Below are positions 7,194-14,663 of a DNA stretch of 24,310 nt, in pieces. The translations under genes and the position numbers were made by a program. Where the stretch lies: assembly GCA_021850485.1 (NCBI GenBank), contig JAJZLY010000032.1:888-25197 (forward strand), given 5' to 3'. The first letter of the stretch is position 1; every line of letters starts with the position of its first letter. This stretch comes from Bacillota bacterium. Lineage in GTDB: Bacteria; Bacillota; Sulfobacillia; JAJZYS01; JAJZLH01. The notes below the pieces were generated by a model. That model had not been told where the DNA came from, ran no database searches, and saw only the letters and a program-made list of their open reading frames with translations.

Positions 7194-7589
7194 GTGAAGG
7201 ACCTGCTGTTTTCTGAGTTTCAGTCCACCGTCCAGGAAAATGTGATCCGGCACAAGAGCCTGATCGATGGCATGACAAAGCTGGAAGAGTCCGTGTCGCG
7301 GGTCAACCGGGCGATCGCCAAATCGGTTACCTCATGCGGTTGCATCCAAATCGTTGCCGAGAAGCATGTCATTCCCGAGGGCCTCAGCCTGGGCCAACTG
7401 CGCGACCTTCTGGACACAGGTGTGCGCGGCCAGCTTTGTGAGAACTGCCAAGACGCCATCGAGTCTGAATTGGGCAGTTCCATGTACTATCTCACCTCGC
7501 TGATGAATGCGCTTGGGCTGTCTCTCTACGACTGCCTGCTGACGGAATTGCAAAGGGTGAAGGCACTGGGTGTCTTCAACGGCGCCTAG
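7194..7589 (+). CDS. Small conserved Firmicutes protein (DUF1573-like annotation), CGC and CxxC motifs
   Basis: A 131-residue soluble protein of unknown function. It resembles a family found in many clostridial genomes, usually annotated DUF1573, with a helical N-terminus (FQSTVQENVIRHKSLIDGMT), the conserved stretch RVNRAIAKSVTSCGCIQIVA (36-55), and a second cysteine pair in LCENC (82 and 85). Cys48, Cys50, Cys82 and Cys85 could together bind a metal; this is inference. GTG at 7194 is chosen because GGGAGG lies 7 nt upstream and the protein then begins VKDLLFSEFQ like its relatives. The gene is on the opposite strand to disA and yacL, has its own promoter and terminator, and is thus an independent unit within the housekeeping block. 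The family resemblance is from memory. Confidence 0.75.
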   Translation: MKDLLFSEFQSTVQENVIRHKSLIDGMTKLEESVSRVNRAIAKSVTSCGCIQIVAEKHVIPEGLSLGQLRDLLDTGVRGQLCENCQDAIESELGSSMYYLTSLMNALGLSLYDCLLTELQRVKALGVFNGA

Positions 7590-7611
7590 AATCGGCACCA
7601 CCTGACGCGCA

Positions 7612-7641
7612 ACGCCCCCGGTCAGCACCGGGGGCGTTTTT
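7612..7641 (+). terminator. Rho-independent terminator
   Basis: An 11-bp perfect GC-rich stem (7612-7622 with 7627-7637), a CAGC loop, and a run of five T (7637-7641). It ends the transcript of the gene at 7194-7589. It stops 18 nt short of the disA stop codon on the other strand and could also protect disA from antisense transcription. Confidence 0.92.
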
Positions 7642-7659
7642 CATATCGCCAGCGGGGCC

Positions 7660-8730
7660 TCAGATGCGCTCGGTACCAGCCATAACGTCCTCGTGCAGCC
7701 GGGAAAGCCCACTTTGGATCGAGCGGGCCCGAGCCTCGCCGACTCCCTCCACCTGATCGAGTTGCTCCAGGTTGGCTGCCTGGATACGGCTGAAGCTGCC
7801 GAAGTGGTTGACCAGGTGACTGATCACACCATCAGGCAGTCTAGGCAGGCGACTGAGAATGCGCATGCCACGACTCACCAGCGGGCGGTCCGGGTCTGGG
7901 CCGAGGTGGAGAAAGCGGCTCAGCCATTCAGTGTTCAGGATATCGTCACTGTCCCGGCCGGCCAGCTCCGCCAGGCGCTCGTCGGCCAATTCACGACTGA
8001 GCGCGCTCTCGGCATAGTCGCGCAGCACGAGCAGCGCCTCTTCTTGAACTCCGCCAATCAGCTCATGCAGCTGAATGCCGATCAGCCGGCCCTCCGAGCC
8101 CAGCTCGGCGACATAGCGATCAATCTCGCTCTTCACCGACAGTAAAATGGCGGCTTGCTGCAGAACCAGCGTCACGTCCTGGGCGCTGACATCTTCCTCG
8201 AACTCAAGCATGGTGAGCCGGCGCGCCATATCGTTAAAAGTGTGCCGGTAGCGGATGGTCGTGGCCAACGCCTGATTTGCCTTTCCCATCAGCAGTCCAG
8301 GCTCTTCCAATACATGCTTGACCGGACCGCGGTAGAGGGAGATGACCGACCGACGCTGGGAGATGGCGATCAGCAGTGCGCCAGTCGCCTTCGCCGCTCG
8401 CTCGGCAGTACGGTGCCGAATTCCAGTCTCCGTGGATAGGATGGAGGAGTCAGGCACCAAATGAACGTTTGCCTTGCGAATTCGCTTCAGGTCGGCCGAC
8501 AGCACGATGGCCCCGTCCATCTTGCTCAGTTCGTACAGGGACGCAGGTGCAAAGGGGATATCGAGTGGAAACCCGGAGTCAAAGATGGCGCCCACTTCCG
8601 GCCCCTCATCCAGGACGATCAGGGCGCCGCCGTGGGCGTGCAAAATATTGTCTAGGCCCTCTCGCAAGGGTGTACCCGGCGCCACCATACGGACCATGTC
8701 CAGGATTTCTCCCTCGTTGCCTCGGCTCAC
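7660..8730 (-). CDS. disA: DNA integrity scanning diadenylate cyclase DisA
   Basis: Condenses two ATP into the second messenger cyclic di-AMP; in Bacillus it scans DNA and its activity falls when it meets branched DNA, delaying sporulation. The 356-residue protein has the DAC domain (about 12-140) with both signature motifs, DGA at 72-74 (LSKMDGAIVLS) and RHR at 105-107 (TGIRHRTAER). A helical spine follows (about 145-290), then a C-terminal helix-hairpin-helix DNA-binding domain (LEQLDQVEGVGEARARSI, about 322-339). The GTG at 8730 follows GAGGGGGACAGGGC and gives the family's N-terminus (MVAPGTPLREGL). In Bacillus radA lies between clpC and disA; here disA follows clpC directly, separated by a 98-bp gap with a strong hairpin. 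Confidence 0.97.
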   Translation of the reverse strand: MSRGNEGEILDMVRMVAPGTPLREGLDNILHAHGGALIVLDEGPEVGAIFDSGFPLDIPFAPASLYELSKMDGAIVLSADLKRIRKANVHLVPDSSILSTETGIRHRTAERAAKATGALLIAISQRRSVISLYRGPVKHVLEEPGLLMGKANQALATTIRYRHTFNDMARRLTMLEFEEDVSAQDVTLVLQQAAILLSVKSEIDRYVAELGSEGRLIGIQLHELIGGVQEEALLVLRDYAESALSRELADERLAELAGRDSDDILNTEWLSRFLHLGPDPDRPLVSRGMRILSRLPRLPDGVISHLVNHFGSFSRIQAANLEQLDQVEGVGEARARSIQSGLSRLHEDVMAGTERI

Positions 8731-8782
8731 GCCCTGTCCCCCTCGCCCGCCAGAGAGATCGATGGCCTACAGTTCACGACCG

Positions 8783-8814
8783 GGTGGGCCACCTCCTTGT
8801 GGAGGTGGCCCACC
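8783..8814. repeat. Perfect 14-bp inverted repeat between clpC and disA
   Basis: Arms 8783-8796 and 8801-8814 pair perfectly around a 4-nt loop. No T-run follows on either strand, so it is not a standard intrinsic terminator. As RNA on the minus strand it would be very stable and could block 3' exonucleases, protecting the clpC message, or partly terminate transcription before disA. The 3' arm on the minus strand also contains AAGGAGGTGG, a full ribosome-binding-site sequence, which would be hidden when the hairpin forms. Confidence 0.8.
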
Positions 8815-8828
8815 GCAACAACCAGCGC

Positions 8829-11294
8829 TCAGGATTCGGCGGTCGGCGTGACGATGTCGGCTGCGACCAGGGGTGCAAAGACGATTTCGCCCTCACCCAT
8901 CTCGCCCTTGATGCGCTGACCGGCCTTGATCGTACCGGAGAGCAGCGCTTCTGACACAGGGTCTTCCACGTAGCGCTGAATGGCCCGGCGCAACGGTCTG
9001 GCGCCGAACTTGGGGTCATAGCCGACCTTGGCCAGAAAGTCCTTGGCCTCATCCGTCAGTTCGATGGTCAGAGCCTGGTCGGCCAGGCGCAGGGAAAGAC
9101 GATCCAGCATGATCTCGACGATCCGGCGCAGATCTTCGTTGGCGAGGGAGTGGAAGACGATGATGTCGTCCACCCGGTTCAGGAATTCCGGGCGAAAACT
9201 GTGCCGCATCTCGTCTAGGACCTTGGACTTCATCCCTTCGTAGCGGTCCTTGTCAGTGCCAGGCCGAAAGCCCAGACCGGCGTCCGAGCCCAGATGGCTC
9301 ATGCCGATGTTGGAGGTCATGATGATCACCGTGTTGCGAAAGTCGACGGTCCGGCCCTTGGCTTCGGTCAGCCGACCTTCCTCCAGGACCTGGAGCAAGA
9401 TATTGAAGACCTCTGGGTGCGCCTTTTCAATCTCATCCAGGCAGACTACGGCGTAGGGCTTACGGCGGACTGCCTCGGTCAGCTGGCCGCCCTCCTCATA
9501 GCCGACATAGCCCGGGGGGGCGCCGACTAGGCGAGAGACCGTGTGCCGTTCCATGTACTCCGACATGTCGATCGTGATCATCGCATCCTCATCGCCGAAC
9601 AAGGATTGAGCGAGTGCTCGGGCCAGCTCCGTCTTGCCGACGCCGGTTGGTCCCAGGAAGATGAATGATCCAATCGGCCGCTTGGGGTCCTTGAGCCCGG
9701 CCCGGGCCCGCCGGATCGCCTTGGAAACGGCCGTCACTGCCTCATCTTGGCCGACATAACGACGGCGCAACTCAGCCTCCAGGCTGAGCAACCGCTCCGA
9801 CTCCTCCATCTCCAGGCGGGTGACCGGAATGCCCGTCCAAGAGGATACGATCTGGGCCACGTCTTCTTCGGTCACCACCGACTTGTGGCTGGCCGTCTTC
9901 TTCTCCCACTCCTGTTTGGCGTGATCCAGTTCCTCGTTCAGCTTTTGCTCCTGATCGCGCAGGTGTGCCGCCTTCTCGAATTCCTGGGCGGCGATCGCCG
10001 CCTCCTTCTCCTTGCGGATCTCCTCCAGATGGTCCTCCATCTGTTTGAGGTCCGGTGGCACCACAAAGGCCTTCAGCCGCACCCGGCTAGCCGCTTCGTC
10101 GACCAGGTCGATGGCCTTGTCCGGCAAGAAACGGTCGCTGACATAGCGGTCGGACAGACGGACCGCCGCCGCCAGGGCACTATCGGTGATCTCGACGCGG
10201 TGGTGCGCCTCGTAGCGATCGCGCAGCCCCTTCAAGATGGCCATCGTCTCTTCGGCCGTCGGCTCGGCAACCATGATCGGCTGAAAGCGCCGCTCCAGGG
10301 CTGCGTCTTTCTCCACATGCTTACGGTACTCGTCCAAGGTGGTGGCCCCAATCGCCTGCAACTCGCCGCGCGCCAGGGCCGGCTTGAGAATATTGCTGGC
10401 GTCGATCGCTCCCTCGGCGGCACCGGCACCGATGATGGTGTGCAATTCGTCGATGAACAAGATGATGTTGCCGCTCTGACGGATCTCCTCCATCACTTTC
10501 TTCAGCCGATCCTCGAACTCGCCTCGGTACTTAGATCCTGCCACCAGGGCTCCTAGATCCAGGGCCACCACCCGGCGCTCCTTGAGCGTTTCGGGCACCT
10601 TGCCCAGCACGATCCGCTCGGCCAGCCCCTCGGCGATGGCCGTCTTTCCGACACCGGGCTCACCGATCAGCACCGGGTTGTTCTTGGTGCGCCGAGACAG
10701 GATCTGGATCACCCGCTCGACTTCTTTGTCGCGGCCGATCACCGGATCCAGCTTGTCCTCCTCAGCCAGTGTGTTCAGATCACGGCCGAACTGATCCAGC
10801 ACCGGCGTCTGCGAGCGATTTTTGCCGCGGCCGGCGGTGGCCGCAGTACCGGATCCGCCCAGCTGCTGCACCATCTGGCCGCGCAGCTTGTCCAGATCGG
10901 CACCCAGGTTCACCAACACCCGGGCGGCCACGCCCTCACCTTCGCGGATCAACCCGAGCAAGATGTGCTCTGGTCCGACGTAGTTGTGACCAAGCTGGCG
11001 TGCCTCTTCGACGGAAAACTCGAGCACCACTTTCTTGGCTCTAGGGGTGAGGCCGATCTCACCCGAGGCCGGGGTAGACCCGCGGCCGATCACCTTTTCC
11101 ACCTCGGCCCGCACCCGGTCCAAGGTGACGCCCATCCCGGAGAGCACCTTCACCGCCAAGCCGTCGCCGGCGCTGAGCAGTCCCAGCAGCAGATGCTCGG
11201 TGCCCACAAAGTTGTACTGAAGCCGCTTCGCCTCTTCTTGGGCCAGAATCAGGGCTCTCTGGGCCTGCTCGGTAAACCGTCCGTACATCGACAT
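8829..11294 (-). CDS. clpC: ATP-dependent Clp protease ATPase subunit ClpC
   Basis: Hsp100 AAA+ unfoldase that works with ClpP and adaptors to degrade misfolded and arginine-phosphorylated proteins. The 821-residue protein has two N-terminal Clp repeats (about 1-145), then AAA domain 1 with Walker A GEPGVGKT at 211-218 and Walker B ILFIDE at 278-283. The ClpC-specific middle domain with a UVR motif lies at about 424-459. AAA domain 2 has Walker A GPTGVGKT at 548-555 and VVCLDE at 616-621. An LGF tripeptide at 674-676 fits the ClpP-docking loop. The ATG overlaps the end of the mcsB region with GAGAGGA 8 nt upstream. The gene belongs to the ctsR-mcsA-mcsB-clpC operon. All catalytic features are intact. 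Confidence 0.97.
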   Translation of the reverse strand: MSMYGRFTEQAQRALILAQEEAKRLQYNFVGTEHLLLGLLSAGDGLAVKVLSGMGVTLDRVRAEVEKVIGRGSTPASGEIGLTPRAKKVVLEFSVEEARQLGHNYVGPEHILLGLIREGEGVAARVLVNLGADLDKLRGQMVQQLGGSGTAATAGRGKNRSQTPVLDQFGRDLNTLAEEDKLDPVIGRDKEVERVIQILSRRTKNNPVLIGEPGVGKTAIAEGLAERIVLGKVPETLKERRVVALDLGALVAGSKYRGEFEDRLKKVMEEIRQSGNIILFIDELHTIIGAGAAEGAIDASNILKPALARGELQAIGATTLDEYRKHVEKDAALERRFQPIMVAEPTAEETMAILKGLRDRYEAHHRVEITDSALAAAVRLSDRYVSDRFLPDKAIDLVDEAASRVRLKAFVVPPDLKQMEDHLEEIRKEKEAAIAAQEFEKAAHLRDQEQKLNEELDHAKQEWEKKTASHKSVVTEEDVAQIVSSWTGIPVTRLEMEESERLLSLEAELRRRYVGQDEAVTAVSKAIRRARAGLKDPKRPIGSFIFLGPTGVGKTELARALAQSLFGDEDAMITIDMSEYMERHTVSRLVGAPPGYVGYEEGGQLTEAVRRKPYAVVCLDEIEKAHPEVFNILLQVLEEGRLTEAKGRTVDFRNTVIIMTSNIGMSHLGSDAGLGFRPGTDKDRYEGMKSKVLDEMRHSFRPEFLNRVDDIIVFHSLANEDLRRIVEIMLDRLSLRLADQALTIELTDEAKDFLAKVGYDPKFGARPLRRAIQRYVEDPVSEALLSGTIKAGQRIKGEMGEGEIVFAPLVAADIVTPTAES

Positions 11295-11295
11295 G

Positions 11296-12351
11296 TCATC
11301 CGTCCTCTCTCATCAGTCGTTCCCGGATCAAACTCGCCCGTAACTGAAATCTTCCTTCTCGGCTCAGGTCCTGGGCTGCGGTGCGGTCCAAAAACCCAGG
11401 CAGAGCCACCACTTGCAGGGCACTGAGCGTGGCATACGACGGGGACTTGAGCAGTCCCATCTCCACCCCCAGGCGCAGCGCTGAGATCTGCGCGATGGCC
11501 TCGTCGGCGGAGAGCAACCGGGCGTTTTCCAAGATGCCCTTGGCTCGCCAGACCCGGTCTTGGATGCGCCCCATCTGCTCTGCTGCCAGTTGCTTGCGCG
11601 CCTGGCGCTCTTGCTCCACCACCTGCTGGGCCACCTGGGCGACCCCCTCGGCCAGCGCCTGTTCGTCTTCGCCCAAGGTCACCTGATTGGAGATCTGGAA
11701 CAACTCGCCGAGCGCTTGCGTGCCTTCGCCGTAGATGCCGCGCACGGCCACTCCGGCCTGAGCCAGAGCCTGCAACAGGTGGCCGATCGACTCGGACAGC
11801 ACCAGCCCTGGCAGGTGGGCCATCACCGAGATTCTCAAACCCGTACCGAGGTTGGTGGGACACGCCGTCAGATAGCCGCGTCGGCTGTCCACTTCCCAGT
11901 CCAGCTCACGCTCCAAGCCGTCGTCGACCTCGAGGGCGGTATTCAGTGCCGCCTCCACGTTGAGTCCGGGGGCAAACGCCTGGATCCGCACATGGTCCTC
12001 CTCGTTGACCATCAACGCCGTGCCTTCGTCGCGGCGAATGGCGACTGCCCGCTGCAGCTCCCCTTGCAAGAATTGCGGTGAAACCAGGTGTTTTTCCATC
12101 AGTACCTGCAAGTCCACCGGTGCCACCGCACTGATCGGAAAGTAGTCCCAGTCCGCTCCCAGTTTGCCGACCGCGCCGCCGACCCGTTCCACCAATGCCG
12201 CCTGTTCGGCCTCGCTCATGCGGTCCGGGAAGTGCATGCCGGTCACGTTGCGGGCCAGCCTGGCCCGGCTGGACAAGATCACGTCCTGGGATGGACCGTC
12301 CTGTTCCAACCAGGGAGACAGCGCCCTGGCCGCGTGATCATCCATGCTCAT
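11296..12351 (-). CDS. mcsB: Protein arginine kinase McsB
   Basis: Phosphorylates arginine residues on proteins; phosphoarginine marks substrates for ClpCP and inactivates CtsR. The 351-residue protein has the phosphagen (guanido) kinase catalytic fold: [12 protein letters not shown] at 24-35, the NEEDH substrate loop at 116-120, and the [19 protein letters not shown] segment at 164-182, which contains the conserved cysteine and ATP-binding residues. A helical C-terminal region with [10 protein letters not shown] corresponds to the McsB-specific C-terminal domain. Its ATG overlaps the mcsA stop as ATGA, so the two are translationally coupled; McsA activates McsB. Intact. Confidence 0.96.
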   Translation of the reverse strand: MSMDDHAARALSPWLEQDGPSQDVILSSRARLARNVTGMHFPDRMSEAEQAALVERVGGAVGKLGADWDYFPISAVAPVDLQVLMEKHLVSPQFLQGELQRAVAIRRDEGTALMVNEEDHVRIQAFAPGLNVEAALNTALEVDDGLERELDWEVDSRRGYLTACPTNLGTGLRISVMAHLPGLVLSESIGHLLQALAQAGVAVRGIYGEGTQALGELFQISNQVTLGEDEQALAEGVAQVAQQVVEQERQARKQLAAEQMGRIQDRVWRAKGILENARLLSADEAIAQISALRLGVEMGLLKSPSYATLSALQVVALPGFLDRTAAQDLSREGRFQLRASLIRERLMREDG

Positions 12352-12866
12352 GCCGGTGCGCCCCCTTCCGGTTCCGACTCCAGGCTGCGGATGCGGTCTC
12401 TGAGCACCGCGGCTTGTTCATACGACTCCTGGAGGACCAGCTGGCCCAGTTCATCGCGCAACTGCTGCAGTTCTCGCTGACGGCCGATGCGCGAGCCGCT
12501 GCGTCGAGGCAGCTTCCCGCGGTGCCATTCGCCGGATTGCATCCGGCTGATCACCGGATCGAGCAGTTGCGAAAACTCCTGGTAGCACTGTGCACAGCCA
12601 AGGCGGCCGGTGGCTTGGAAGTGGTGAAATGGCAACCCGCACGCCGAACAGACAGGTCCGTCTTGGACCGTGGGCTGCACCCCGCCCAGTCCGAGCAGGG
12701 CACTCATCAGGTTGTGCATCATCAGCGACGGATTTCCCATGAACTGAAAGGCGCCCCGCTCCTTGGCACACTCGGCGCACAGATGCTCGGTGCGCATCTC
12801 TTGCCCGATCAGGGTCGTCACCTGCACACTGGCTGGGCGCTGCTGGCAGTCGTCACACAGCATCAT
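12348..12866 (-). CDS. mcsA: McsA, zinc-binding activator of McsB
   Basis: Partner and activator of the arginine kinase McsB, and a link to ClpC. The 172-residue protein shows four CxxC zinc-binding pairs at Cys4/7, Cys30/33, Cys73/76 and Cys91/94, then a C-terminal UVR motif (about 133-162, RELQQLRDELGQLVLQESYE and following). This is the full domain plan of the family. Two adjacent ATG codons can serve as start (12866 or 12863), following a GGGGGGTGAGAG site inside the end of ctsR. The gene overlaps ctsR at its start and mcsB at its end. Confidence 0.95.
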   Translation of the reverse strand: MMLCDDCQQRPASVQVTTLIGQEMRTEHLCAECAKERGAFQFMGNPSLMMHNLMSALLGLGGVQPTVQDGPVCSACGLPFHHFQATGRLGCAQCYQEFSQLLDPVISRMQSGEWHRGKLPRRSGSRIGRQRELQQLRDELGQLVLQESYEQAAVLRDRIRSLESEPEGGAPA

Positions 12867-13330
12867 CGGCTCTCACCCCCCACGCTGGCCAGATAAGCGG
12901 CCAACATCTCCGTTAAAAGTCGGTAGCGGAGCAGGTCACGCTCAGGCAACCCGACCGCCAGCACCCGGCGATCAACGGCCCGCCGCAACATGCGAGCCAC
13001 TCGCCCGGCGAGCAGTCCGCCCTCTTCCAGACGGCTGATCAGATCCTCTGCCTCAACCTGATTGACCTGGCCCTTCAGCCGATTCAGGCTCTCCAGTAAC
13101 TGCGGGAGATCCGGGCAGCTCAGCCGGCGCAGGCGAATGAACCCGCCTTCTCCGCGCCGACTCTCCACCTGATAGCCCCGTTCCACCGAGAAACGGGTGG
13201 CCAGCACGTAGTTGATTTGAGACGGTGCGCAGGCAAAGTAGTCAGAGAGATCACTGCGTTTGAGCTCGACCTCGCCTTGGTAGGCGAGCAGGTCGCGCAG
13301 GTGGGTCTCGATGGCGTCAGACAGCGTCAC
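12863..13330 (-). CDS. ctsR: CtsR, transcriptional repressor of class III heat-shock genes
   Basis: Winged helix-turn-helix repressor that holds back clp genes at normal temperature and is removed on stress by heat sensing and McsB/ClpC action. The 155-residue protein has the DNA-binding domain at about 1-72 (LSDYFACAPSQINYVLATRF helix-turn-helix, then the glycine-rich wing RRGEGGFIRLRR). The C-terminal four-helix dimerisation domain has LISRLEEGGLLAGRVARMLR. The GTG at 13330 follows GGGAGGTC. It is the first gene of the ctsR-mcsA-mcsB-clpC operon. I could not find a Bacillus-type CtsR box (heptads related to GGTCAAA) in its upstream region. Confidence 0.95.
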   Translation of the reverse strand: MTLSDAIETHLRDLLAYQGEVELKRSDLSDYFACAPSQINYVLATRFSVERGYQVESRRGEGGFIRLRRLSCPDLPQLLESLNRLKGQVNQVEAEDLISRLEEGGLLAGRVARMLRRAVDRRVLAVGLPERDLLRYRLLTEMLAAYLASVGGESR

Positions 13331-13369
13331 GACGGTGGCGACCTCCCTTGCTGACTAATCCTGATCTAT

Positions 13370-13398
13370 TGTATACATCGATTCGATCCGCCACGCAA
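13370..13398 (-). promoter_or_regulatory. Probable sigma-A promoter of the ctsR-mcsA-mcsB-clpC operon
   Basis: On the minus strand, -35 TTGCGT (13398-13393) and -10 TATACA (13375-13370) are separated by 17 bp, about 40 bp upstream of the ctsR GTG. An AT-rich stretch around it stands out from the GC-rich surroundings. The spacer contains the palindrome-like GATCGAATCGATG, a possible operator core, but this is speculative. Confidence 0.6.
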
Positions 13399-13742
13399 GA
13401 GGTTGCTCCTCAGCAGTACTTAATGTCCCTTTTCGATGCCCTGGCGGACGCCGGTGACCCCCTTCTCCGACACCCTCAGCAGGAGCATCATGCCGATTTT
13501 GGGCGGGGCACAGAGCTTGAAGGTCACCGCCTTGGCGCTTGGTCCCAGCGAGACGGGCGGTCTGGGGGAAGCAAGGAGGCTACACGAGACCGCGACCGAA
13601 ACCGGGCTCTTCGCTGGCCATCGAGGGCGACATGATCGATGTCCTGTTGAAGGCTCCCCTTTAGCCCGTCCGCATCCGATCTCGCGACCGTTCCTGCGGC
13701 CCATCCGCGGCTTGTGATGAGCCACCCCCACTTCTGGTTCGC
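13399..13742. other. Intergenic stretch of about 340 bp with no supported gene
   Basis: Lies between the ctsR promoter and the stop codon of the next minus-strand gene. Open frames of 93-103 codons exist on both strands but none has a recognisable motif, a good start signal or a protein-like composition. I see no tRNA, terminator hairpin with a T-run, or repeat. It may be a decayed gene; the short plus-strand run LAIEGDMIDVLLKAPL ending at 13664 looks protein-like, but the same frame is broken upstream. Confidence 0.5.
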
Positions 13743-14549
13743 TCAGGAAGCGGGACGGAACAAGGACTCGACCAGCGTCAGCAGCCGCATATCGACGTCC
13801 GCCAGTGGGACCTGGTCCGGACCGTCGACACAGAAGGGCCCCTGGGTGGTGAACGCCTGGTAGCGGTTTCCCATCCGAAAGACCACAGAGGCCGCGGCCG
13901 ATCCCGTAACCTTTGGCGTCAACCCTGGACAGTTATAGGCCTGCAACGAGTTCACCAGCCGCTGCAAGCGGTCAACAGCCTTGGTGCTGGTGACCACCTT
14001 CCACATCCATGGGCCGCCATAAACGCTCTGAAACCCGATGCGCACCGACTGCGCGTCTCGAGACACGATGCTAGCGAGGGGCCTCGGCGGCAAGATGATC
14101 CGCATCATGGACACCGAGAAGAGGCTTTGTCCAAGCCCCTCCGTTGTCTGGATATTCAAGCTGAACATCACGCTGGGGCCCCGGGCGAAGTCCCAGCTCC
14201 AAAGCGCACAGCCCGGTGGGGCTGAATTCGAGCAGTTGCCACCGCCCTCGCCGAGGCTTAGAAATCCCAGCGGCACGAGCCGGCGCTGGTAGTACTCGCC
14301 GAGCTGCGTCGGTCCCCAGGGGCTGTCGTAGGTGCGGGTCTGCATGTGCAGATAAAGACTACCCAGGCTAGCGCCTGGCACTGGAGCGGCCGAAGAGACC
14401 GTGGAGCCAGGCGGTGGCGGCACCGGAATGGCGGCATGGCTTGGATTGGGCGTCCACACCGACTGCGCTTGCCAGCTCAGCACCGCGAACGCGGCGGCCG
14501 AAGCTAGCACCAGTGCGCCTAGCGCCACCCACAGGGCCTTCCAGTTCAA
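13743..14549 (-). CDS. Membrane-anchored protein of unknown function
   Basis: Not recognised. The 268-residue product has one N-terminal hydrophobic segment (WKALWVALGALVLASAAAF and on to about residue 24) with almost no charged residues before it. A Pro/Ser/Ala-rich linker (about 36-60) and a predicted external domain follow. That domain contains paired cysteines (NCSNSAPPGC, then YNCPG and PFCVDG near the end), which could form disulfides outside the cell. The frame is open to a GTG at 14585, but I choose the TTG at 14549 because GGGAGG stands six bases upstream and the translation then begins directly at the membrane segment. It lies 114 bp after the EF-G-like gene on the same strand and may be the last gene of that transcript. 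Confidence 0.65.
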   Translation of the reverse strand: MNWKALWVALGALVLASAAAFAVLSWQAQSVWTPNPSHAAIPVPPPPGSTVSSAAPVPGASLGSLYLHMQTRTYDSPWGPTQLGEYYQRRLVPLGFLSLGEGGGNCSNSAPPGCALWSWDFARGPSVMFSLNIQTTEGLGQSLFSVSMMRIILPPRPLASIVSRDAQSVRIGFQSVYGGPWMWKVVTSTKAVDRLQRLVNSLQAYNCPGLTPKVTGSAAASVVFRMGNRYQAFTTQGPFCVDGPDQVPLADVDMRLLTLVESLFRPAS

Positions 14550-14663
14550 TCTGGGCCTCCCGCTGTGGCCGCAACCCACCGCCACCCGCTCCAGAGAGAA
14601 CCCTCGCCGCCTTCGACCTGGTCTACGGCCTTGGCGCCGTGTTCCAACTCGGTCACCTTCGGC

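Noticed and set aside
7612-7641. Terminator at 7612-7641 as a bidirectional terminator also serving disA
   Set aside because: The T-run occurs only on the plus strand; on the minus strand the stem is followed by GC-rich sequence.
13348-13731. Open frames of 93-103 codons in the gap upstream of ctsR
   Set aside because: Competing frames on both strands of similar length, no motifs, no convincing starts; consistent with chance in GC-rich DNA or gene decay.
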